Shown here in pieces: positions 55,401 through 64,000 of a DNA stretch of 64,000 nt. Origin of the DNA: Polytrichum commune (taxonomy: Eukaryota > Streptophyta > Polytrichopsida > Polytrichales > Polytrichaceae). The notes under the pieces are model-generated. The model had not been told where the DNA came from, ran no database searches, and worked only from the letters and a program-made list of their open reading frames with translations. Position 1 is the first letter of the stretch. Each line of letters begins with the position of its first letter. A program made the translations under genes and the position numbers. Location of the stretch: positions 684,001-748,000 of the forward strand of contig OX485806.1 in assembly GCA_950295325.1 (NCBI GenBank), read 5' to 3'.

Positions 55401-57343
55401 CACACTTAGCTTGGAGGTTAATTACTCCACAACATGAACTTGTTCTTTGGCTTGAGGGAATAAAGTCCAAACTTTAGTGGTGCAAAGAGAAAAGTATGAG
55501 ATGAGGTCCTAGTCTTGTACTTGTGCTTGGTTAGTGGAAGAGGGGGAATAGACATGCCAAACTAGGTTGGGTAAGCTGAGTAATTGGGGGCCATGGCTAG
55601 GAGGGGCCTGTGAGCCAAATCCCCCTCACCCTTCAATTGCGTCCTAGTCCGGGTGAGGGTTCATTGACTACATTCAATATTCAAGTAACAATTGCACCAA
55701 AGGAAAGGGATTGGAAGAAGTGGTGTGTATAACACCTTTCTTATTTCAATTCATGGAGGAGCATTTAGAAATGCTTAATCACAATACAATGTCAATGCAA
55801 CGTCAATGAAACATTGAACCACTTAGGTTCCCTCACAACTAGTCTAGTTGCCTTAACCCCTCAATGTTCTACCTTTACCCACATGGAAACTCCTAAAGCT
55901 CCTACTCCCTGCACCCAATTCCACCACCCAGCCGAGCAGTAGTCCCAGATGTCCTTGTGCAAGAGGTAGGTACCGGTGTGCCCCTAGCCAGCCAATTCTC
56001 CCGGCATCTCCTCAACTTACTCACCACCTGCGACTGTCTTCCGACCGTTCCTCCTCCAGCATGAGCCGAATAAAGAACTTATTCCTCCGCAACCACCTTG
56101 CCCTCAATGCAGGAGTGCTGGAGCGACTCCCGTAATATTTGAGTTACCTGAGACTGCTGACCAATGCGGGTGCCCATGGTGGAGTGTCCGGGGAGGATGC
56201 AGAGGTCACCAGTGAGCACACCTTCTCACCCTTTAAGCCACCAATTCATGCAGACCTCCCGGTGTAGATGCCGAACTCCTGTGAAGACTCTACCTTCTCC
56301 GGCCTCAACGGTTACCTATGGAAGGACGTGGAATTCCCAATTGCATGCGACTATCCACTGGTGCGCTGCTGTCGACTCCCCCGGCTAGCTTCCTCAATCC
56401 TCCAATATCTCGGAAGCTCCTTGCGAGGCATCTGTTCGTGTGGACTCCTCCCTGCGTTAAACCCCCACTCAACTTTAGATCATACCCAGAAGATGCATTT
56501 CACCCCAGCTCAGGACCTCCGCAGACCACCTCAACCATTCAGCGCCATTCTTCCGTGGAGCCGGGAGTATCAACTCAGCCCGGTGATGCACCCCTGCCCA
56601 TGGACCACATTGAGCATCTGCTCACTATAGCTTCTTCACTCCCCCTTCGACCTTGCTGATGCACTGACGATCGGCAAGCCGTTCCAGCACCTAGCCTCCC
56701 GTAACTCCTCCCAAAAAGAACCTCATCCCTGCAATCGCTTCGTTCTCCCTTCGACCGATCCACAAACCTCCACTCTCCTCTCCATCAATCACTGACCGGA
56801 CATTCCCTGAGTCACAACCGTTATCTCCAAAATCTCCCAGCGCAATAGGCTTCCGCATCATGCCCTTAGTCTCTTCCCTCTAACCCTCCTACATGCCTCG
56901 ATCCTCACAGAGGCAGGGCTTCGCCCTCTTCCTCTCTCTCTCTTCCTTGCTACAAGCATTTTGGCAGGGCTTCGCCCTCTTGATCCCTCTCCCCCATTTT
57001 TCTTTTCCTTCCATGCATAATGAGCTCTCTACCTCCTACCTCCCGAGACCCCTCCAACCTCTACCTTTTTTCCCGGGTTGCCCGGCATCTTTCGGGCCGC
57101 CCGAGGAAAAAACGGGTTGAGACCTTTTCCCTTGGCCTCTCCCTCTTGCAACCCCACTTCCTTTTTCTTCCATTGACTTCTTCTCCCCCTAGCCTCATAG
57201 ATAAATAAAACTCATAGATAGATAGATGGATAGATAGATAGATAGATAGGACAAAGTAATCCACCATAATTGTTACCAAGTAATCACGCTCATGTTATGG
57301 TATAAGTTGTGAGTCCTTGTGGTTGTGGTCACCAAGTCATGTT
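55401..57343. other. Stretch without a recognised gene
   Basis: Frames on the plus strand up to 120 codons (56268-56659) and on the minus strand (56763-56575) have no motif I recognise. The composition is C-rich and Pro/Ser-coding. GCAGGGCTTCGCCCTCTT occurs twice (about 56914 and 56966) and contains a small hairpin AGGGCTTCGCCCT. The stretch may include the remnant 3' side of the gypsy relic and the LTR of the element that follows. Confidence 0.35.
57203..57250. repeat. (TAGA)n microsatellite
   Basis: A run of about 11 TAGA units with a single TGGA interruption. Confidence 0.85.
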
Positions 57344-57540
57344 TCCTCAGTTGGTTGAGAGAGGGAAGTTGTACGACACTTAAGCAGTCCGGGTTCGATT
57401 CCCATTGAGTTCGTTTGACCGTTTAGTGTCTTACACATGACTTGGCTAGTGAATTCTAGGCAGGAAATTAGTACCCAACCGACCGGCGCTTACCCATCCT
57501 CCTGAGCTATCCGTGTAAATATCATTCAATAAATAACGGT
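57344..57540 (+). mobile_element. tRNA-derived SINE-like element
   Basis: A-box-like CCTCAGTTGGTTGAGAG (57345-57361) and a canonical B box GGGTTCGATTCCC (57391-57403), followed by a non-tRNA body to roughly 57540. The boxes match plant tRNA sequence closely. The spacing (about 30 bp) fits a tRNA-derived promoter, but no cloverleaf acceptor stem can be drawn, so it is not an intact tRNA gene. Its 3' end and target duplication are not certain. Confidence 0.55.
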
Positions 57541-57984
57541 CATCGTCATGACCCCTCCTTTTATTCTATTGGTTTTTCTTGGTCCTCCTTTAAACCTACT
57601 TTTACTAGACTCCCCATAAAACGCTTAGGCCTTATTTCCCTTTAATCCCCCTAAGGTTAAATTCTCTTTAAGCTCATAATCACCTTTGATCCTAATTTCA
57701 CCGGGGTATTTAACACCTTACCTCTCCCATCCTTGCATACCGAACCTTTTCAATAATGTAAGTGGACCTAGCCTTCTTGTCTTCTAGTTTAGGGTCCCAC
57801 CTTGCCTACTCACCAATATTCCTTCTCCTCATTAATCCATGTGGTCACCTAGGCTAAGGTCCTAGTGGGAATGCACCAATACTTCCTCGTTTCTTCCGTA
57901 ATGGCTTAAACCTTACTTAGCCTTATTAACCCTCTTTTGATTAATTTTTCGGTATTTACATGTGAGTGAGATTTTGCGCTCACA
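57541..57984 (+). repeat. LTR-like end in plus orientation next to a primer-binding-site-like sequence
   Basis: Pyrimidine-rich non-coding sequence ending GCGCTCACA, followed by TAATTGGCGACCATCGGGGG (57983-58002). TTGGCGACCATCGGGGGA resembles the TGGCGACC... primer-binding sites found downstream of 5' LTRs in some plant gypsy elements. It lies in plus orientation, opposite to the polyprotein that ends only 50-65 bp away. I could not identify the LTR start. Confidence 0.35.
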
Positions 57985-58048
57985 TAATTGGCGACCATCG
58001 GGGGAGGACCACTCTCTTGTTCCGCAGGCAAGTTGTCCGCTCGTTAGT

Positions 58049-61000
58049 TCACGGCCGATATTCCTTACACCGACTTCCGGAAGTCCGGGTCGGAAATGGT
58101 TCGCCGTTCAAAGTCACCAATTGGACCGAGTTGTTTGCAAAGACTTCCGTGATGAGAAAAGGGCCCATCCATACCGCATCAAATTTACCGGGAAAATCTA
58201 GCTTCCGGGCGTCTTGTAGTAGGATCAACATTCCTACTCGGAGGGTGCGCTTCTTGTGTTTGTTATCAAAGACAATCTTCCTTCTTCGTTGTATCGCCTC
58301 CGTGTGCTGAGCGCTCATCCGGCGACACTCGTCTAGCTCCTCTAAAGCAGTGAGCCTTTGTCGTAACGACTCACTATCTGTCAAGCGAGAATTGATGGCT
58401 ACCCTTAAAGATTCTACTTCGAACTCGATCGGCAGGGTGGCCTCAAGACCATAAACCAAGGAGAAAGGCGTCGCTTGAGTCGTGACCTTGAATGTTGTCC
58501 TGTAGGCCCATAAGGCCGCGGTCAGCTTGACATCCCAATCCCGTTTAGAGTCCTGAATTGTTTTCCGGATAATGGTTACCAATGTCCCGTTGACTCGCTC
58601 CGTCTGACCGTTAGTCTGCGGATGATAAGGGGTGGTTTTTCTGTGATCGATCTTAAATCTACTCGTCAACTCTTCGATAGTGCTGTTGAGAAAATGCTTG
58701 CCCCGATCGCTAATCAGTATCTTCGGGCATCCGAACCGCGCAATAACATTCTCGAACAGAAACGTGGCCGCATGCGCGGCAGTGTCAGTCTTCACTGCCT
58801 TGGCCTCTGCCCACTTGGTCAAATACTCGGTCGCAACTACAATATAGGCCATACCCTTGGACGAATGAGGGTGCACCTCCCCGACATAGTCAATTCCCCA
58901 TCGCTCAAAAGGGACTAGCGGTAGCGACACGTGTAAGGGAAGCTCTAACCTCAAGTCGTTACGGGCGTATCGTTGACAGGCGTCGCATCTCTTAACGTAG
59001 GCGCGAGCGTCTTTGAATAACGTGGCCCAATAATAACCTGCCCTTAAAATCTTTTGCCCCGTGAGTTGGCCCGAGAAATGACCACCGCAGGCACTGTCGT
59101 GACAGGCTTGCAGAATTGGAGTTACCTCGGCTTTGGATACACACCTCCTAAGTATACCGTCCGCACCTCTACGAAACAATCTATTACCCAATACTAGGAA
59201 GTGCCTACTGTTCACTCTTACCTTTCTTCTTTCCTCCCGAGTCCACCCCTCCGGTAGTTGCTGCGTGGTGAGGAATCCCACTATACCCGCATACCATTCG
59301 TGCTCCGCTGTGACTAAGAAGAGGTTGTCGTCCACCAACCGATCATCCACTGGATCGACTCCCAACTGATCGGCTAGCCTCGATAAGTGATCGGCCTGTA
59401 AATGCATCCTACCGGGTTTGTACTCTACGGTATAATCGAACTCTTCCAACAGTAATACCCACCGGGCCAACCTACCGCTGAGCTCCGGTTTGTTGACTAG
59501 AAACTTGATCGCCATATGATCTACGAAAAACACTACCGGATTACACATAAGGTAGTGCCGGAACTTTTTTACTGAAAATACCATTGCCAGGCATTCCCTC
59601 TCCGTGGTCGAATAGTTTCGCTCGGCTGCAGTGAGTTGCCTACTCGCGTAGGCTACGGGTTGATCCTTCTCCTCTACCCCTGTCGGTTGGCACAGCGCAC
59701 TTCCTACCGCAACCGCGCTAGCATCACAGAATACGTGGAATGGAATATCCCATCTTGGTGGCCTCAATACTGGGTAGGTACTTAGTCTACTTCGCAATTC
59801 ATCGAACGCTTGTTGACATGCCTCCGACCACTCAAACCTAACGTCCTTCCTAAGCAATTTAGTAATCGGAAGAGCGATCTTCGCGTATCCCGGGATCAGC
59901 TCGCGATACCAACCTACATGTCCTAGCAATTTGGCGATGCCCTTGGCGTTCGTCGGTGCTGGCAACCCATCGATCACCGCGATCTTCTCCGGGTCCGGTT
60001 CCCTACCCCGCTCACTCACCACGTAGCCCAATAATACCCCTCGTTGTACTGCCAAATAGGTCTTTTCCGGGTTAAGAGCTAACCTTACCTTCCTGCATCG
60101 TTTCAGCGCTTCCCGTACGCACCCTAAGTGGGCACTGACCTCCGACTGAGTGCTGAAATCGTCAATGAAAACAGTCATTGACTTGAACAATAGATCGGAA
60201 AAGATAAACATTACTAATCGCTGAAACGTCGCTGGCGCATTGCATAACCCGAAAGGCATCACTAGCCATATAAACGTACCCCAAGGCGTAGTAAAAGCGG
60301 TTTTGTGCAGATCTCCCAAAGCGATCGATATTTGGTTATACCCCGCATACCCGTCCATGAAAGTGTACCTAGCGTGACCCCCTACTTCCTCTAGTAGGAG
60401 CGTGATGAAGGGCAAGGGGAAGTGATCCTTTTGAGTGCAGTCGTTCAACTTGCGATAATCTACACAGACTCGCATCTTACCATTCTTCTTCTTAACCAAA
60501 ACCATAGGAGACACCCAATCCGAGATTTCCACTGGTTTGATGAACCCTGCCTGTAGTAATCATTCCAATTCCGCCTTGACCATCAACTGCAACCTCGGGT
60601 TCATCCTCCTCTCCTTTTGTCTTACCGGCCTTGCCCCCGGAATCAAGGGAATTCGGTGCTCCACCATCTCTCGCGAAATACCTTTCAAGTCTTTGTACGA
60701 CCATGCGAAGACATCACTATACTCCTCCACCAACTTCCTATACGCCTCGACTTCCGACTCTAACATTTGGACTCCTATCCTCATCTTCCGGATTTCGCCT
60801 GTTTCGGTCGTAACATCCATATGCGTCCAATCGCTGTCCGACACGTGAGATTGTTCCGTCGTGTTCCTATACCAGTCCGGAGGTACATGCGGATAGTCCT
60901 TCACATCCTCCCCCACTGTTATCCCGGTGGAAGTGGTCTTGAAGTGCAAAGGGTTCTCTAGTAGGGACTTATCCGGTATTACCTCGATTTCCAACGTACC

Positions 61001-64000
61001 ATCCACCTCTACCGCAAGTGCGTCCATTTCTGCCACCTCATCCACCCATGGTGTCAACCCACCTTGCAACCACTCTTCCTCCGTCAATACCTCGCACGGC
61101 TCCCACTCACGTGTCGCTTGCCTTCCTTCCCACGCTCCCCGGCTAACGTGAGAAACCGTCATTACATCACTAGCGGAATTCGGATGTTCCCTCAACCATT
61201 GTTCGTACTCACCGTCGTCCGCCCATTGATACAAACTAGGACCCATACAACTCAACCCTTTAGCCTCCGCGGTTCCTATCTCTCGCCTAGGTTGGGCGTG
61301 ACCAACCAACCTCTCCTTAGCGGGCTCACCACCCTTGCCTTCCTCGTCGCTACTCGTTGGAGGTTCATCACCACCTACCCACTCAATCGCCGGTCCGATC
61401 GATACCCTTGACCGATTGTTGTCTGGCCCATACGTGATCGAAGGCTTCCTACCTCCCCAATCCACCACCGCTCGAGCCATTCGTAACCATGGCCTACCTA
61501 ACAACATCGGGTACGAGTCCTTCGCTGATTGCATTCGGATCACATGAAAAGTAACCACATATTCCTCTCCTCCCGTCTGTATCCTACAATTCGTGATTTG
61601 TCCTAAAGGCACTTCGGGACATTGATTCGCCATGTTGATCACAAAAGGGGAAGGACCGGTTAAGCTAAGGCCTAGCTTATCCATAGTTTGAGATGGTAAG
61701 ATGTTAATACCACTACCGCCATCCACCAAGACATTCGGTATTACTTTGTCTACTATCATTGCCTCTATTTCTACTGCTTTCACATCACTTGGACCCCCAG
61801 GTAGTTGAGCCCGGGCCACGATGTTAGCCTTTACCTTCCGTTTCCGCCTTACCACTGGCATTCCTTCCTTGAGGGTCTTCCTAGCTAAGGGCGAGATTTC
61901 CAATAATTGTCCGAACGTGATGTCCGCCTTCAAAGCTCCTAAGTCGGCCCAAAGGTCATACGATCCTCCTTTTTCCACCTTCCTTCCCTCGTCTGGATCA
62001 AATTCTTCTCTTGGGATTCTAGGTCCCTCCCAATCGCCATTCACACTCTCTTCTGTATCCGGGATCATTAGAATTTCCGGTGAGTTCTTAAACTTGTCCT
62101 TTAAATCCTTAGCGGCTCTCCTAGCCGCTCTCACCACTCTTCCCAAGTTCGACAACTGCGGGGGTTCCTCGGACGAGCTACCCTCTTCTTCCAACCCATC
62201 CCCCTCCATGGGTTGTTTTTCTCTCATCGCTCGCGTCACTACCGCCACCGCCGGATGCACGACCCTTGCGATGTCCTCCGGACTCCTTAACGCATGAGTG
62301 ACAACGTTCGCATTAGGTAGCCAAGTGTTACCTTCCGGATGCATGGACCCTATTATGACTTCAGGACGGGGTTCAAAAGTGTCGGGTTCTTCATTCTGAT
62401 ACTCTAGCGGAGTGCCCATGAACCGTACATCCTGAGTGGTCTGTTGCCCCCCTACATTACTAGTTCCGGCCACATTGCATTCATTCGCCGGTGGTGCGGG
62501 AGGCCTCGGATTGATCGGAATGTATCCCGTCGCTGTTTGTAGTCCGACCGGAGGATGGAAGGTCTGCCTTGCGTTTCCGTGGTCGTAATAGAGGTTAGGC
62601 GGTCTTAGTTCGTTTTGGTTCCACCCTTGTTGTCCTCTCTCACCTCTCATGTTCTCCCTAGCCTGTTGATGAGGGTTGGCCACCGGGTACGGCAAATTAA
62701 TGACCTTGTCCGGTTGTCGACACTCATCGGAAGGATGGTTCCCTCCGCAGTTGCTACAGCTAGGCGGCTGACCCTCAGACCAACATTGACCCGGCACGTG
62801 CCACCTACCACAAGACTGGTGAAACTCCCTCCTTGGACCCGCGTGTCGTCCCGGACCCGGTTGACCACCCCTAGCCTGACCTTGCCCATATTGACCATTA
62901 CCTCTACCCCCATAGTGTTGTGGTTGTTGGGGGCCGTTGTTCCATTGATCCCGACTAGCGCCCCCCCTACAAAATTGTCTAGTATGACCCGGTTGACCAC
63001 ATTGGGTACACCACATACCCGAAACGTGCCGACCCGACTCTACCGGAGGGGGTAAATTAGTCTGCTGATTTCTTACCACTAAAGTCATTTGGTCGGTGAG
63101 ATTTTGTATCTGCTTCATGATGGCCTCTTGAAATCCTAATTGACTAGCCTCTAACCTTCGTTCAACACCCTCCAATCCTCCCTCGGAACCTGGCGCTGGC
63201 AATGCTAACAAAGGTGCCGGCTCTCTAAAGGCTAATGGTTTGGGTCCAGCATCCATTACCTGAGGCGGGGGTCTACTATTCGCCACCCCTCGATCTCCTT
63301 CCGGCGCTCTTGGGCGTATGGGAATGAACTGTGGAATGGACTCATCCTCCTTACGCCACAATCTCTCATAGTCCTTATCTATTTTCTCAACTTCCCTTGC
63401 TGCCCTCTTGGCATCAGCCAGAGTCCTCGGATTCCGTTCCAACACTCCCCTAATCGTTCCTGACTTGAAAAACCCTTGGATAAGGAACTGCCTCAATGTA
63501 TCATCGTTCAACATCGCCCCCACATACCTTGCGCACACGAGCTCGAACCTCCAGATGTACGCGGATATCTCTTCTTCCCTATCTTGCTTACACGAGGCTA
63601 ACGCCCTAAGGGCTATGCTTTGGCCAACCTCTGGTCTAAACTCGTTCAAGAATTCGCGCTGTAATTGCAACCATCCGGTGAAGTGCCCCTCCTGGTGATC
63701 GCGGTACCATTCATAAGCTTCCCCTTGTAACGTGCTAGGGAACCACACTAACCAATACCCCTGATTAGTTATCAATGAGCTAGCCAGTCGCTCTATATAC
63801 TTCTCCATATGTCTAGCAGGGTCCTCATCCTTGGTACCCCAAAACTTTGGCAGATTAGACGGTATGTCCATCATTGCTAAGTCATGGGGTACTAAAACGG
63901 GAAGACCCCTAGGTCGGACCAAAGGATCTATAGGAGGTGGAGGAGGTGGAACCGCGTCCCCCAGAGGGTTCTCCATTGGTGGTGGCCTCGACTCCGCACT
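58049..64000 (-). mobile_element. Ty3/gypsy retrotransposon polyprotein, nearly intact, one stop codon, truncated by the window edge
   Basis: One minus-strand frame runs from the right edge to a stop at 58049-58051, broken only by TGA at 60560-60562. Residues are counted from the Met at 63976; the frame is open beyond it. Gag (about 40-200, FWGTKDEDPARHMEKYIERL) and two zinc knuckles (CTQCGQPGHTRQFC near 328; CSNCGGNHPSDEC near 405) come first. The aspartic protease (VLVDGGSGINILP near 750) follows. After the stop come reverse transcriptase (LVMPFGLCNAPATFQRL; catalytic VFIDDFS), RNase H (FHVFCDASA, TTEREC, VDHMA), the integrase HHCC finger (ACHDSACGGHF ... CDACQR), and the integrase DDE core (WGIDYVGE, LISDRGKHF, QTERVNG). 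The C-terminus has no chromodomain, which fits the Tat/Athila-type branch of plant gypsy elements. LTRs were not identified. The single stop makes this copy defective or dependent on readthrough. Confidence 0.9.
60560..60562 (-). other. Single in-frame stop between protease and reverse transcriptase
   Basis: The minus strand reads ...VKAELE, TGA, LLQAGFIKPVEISDWVSP... with the frame otherwise continuous for nearly 2,000 codons. It lies just upstream of the RT core. A tryptophan or similar codon mutated to TGA is the simplest reading. A programmed readthrough site is the alternative. Confidence 0.8.

Noticed and set aside
56164-57208. Pro/Ser-rich plus-strand frames as a protein-coding gene
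   Set aside because: Several overlapping frames of similar length exist with no motif or splice support. C-rich composition explains the openness.
60767-62297. Plus-strand frames up to 158 codons opposite the gypsy polyprotein
   Set aside because: Antisense shadows of a clearly recognisable minus-strand polyprotein.

Overview
The window looks like nuclear DNA of a land plant. It is AT-rich and gene-poor, with short introns carrying GTAAGT-type donors. The transposon set is typical of plants: MULE, hAT, CACTA, Ty3/gypsy elements with and without a chromodomain, a LINE with RNase H, and tRNA-derived SINEs. Host-type sequences include an ankyrin-PGG membrane protein, a chloroplast-type rhodanese fragment and a Ulp1-type SUMO protease fragment. 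I cannot fix the species. No bacterial, organellar, rRNA, intact tRNA or CRISPR features were seen.

Layout. 1-13.8 kb has no recognisable gene. It holds two hAT-like MITEs in opposite orientation, each with a perfect 8-bp target duplication, a foldback element, and a tandem pair of units bounded by inverted repeats. 13.8-18.3 kb holds an unrecognised GC-richer block, then exon fragments of two unrelated genes (rhodanese-like and Ulp1-like) on the same strand. 19.1-21.4 kb holds a CCCGCC-rich repeat, a foldback repeat, a dispersed duplication and a poly-G-ended MITE. 22.4-25.8 kb (minus) holds a three-exon MULE transposase gene that reads open throughout. Its 5' end and upstream region are duplicated at 27.5-28.3 kb. 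28.5-30.6 kb (minus) holds an acetyltransferase-like exon and coding-looking fragments broken up by a 295-bp x 3 tandem array and a 216-bp x 2 duplication.

34.9-51.1 kb carries four ~973-bp copies of one LTR family (called A-D here). B is a solo LTR with target duplication GCAAC that splits the first exon of the ankyrin-PGG gene (37.95-40.78 kb, minus). C is a solo LTR with duplication TCCCT that splits an arginine/serine/proline-rich reading frame. D is the 5' LTR of a decayed chromodomain Ty3/gypsy element (50.1-55.4 kb) whose RNase H segment is tandemly repeated about four times at 230 bp. Between A and D lie a hAT remnant (41.8-42.7 kb) that has a related empty site at 19.4 kb, a 5'-truncated LINE (43.3-45.1 kb), and a CACTA element (46.58-48.04 kb) carrying a SINE and a large TA/TGTA microsatellite.

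58.05 kb to the window end (minus) is a nearly intact Ty3/gypsy gag-protease-RT-RNase H-integrase element with a single stop codon at the protease/RT boundary. It runs off the right edge.

The genes do not form a pathway. The window records layered transposition with one host gene caught in it. Most of the annotation rests on target duplications, splice junctions and catalytic motifs read by eye.
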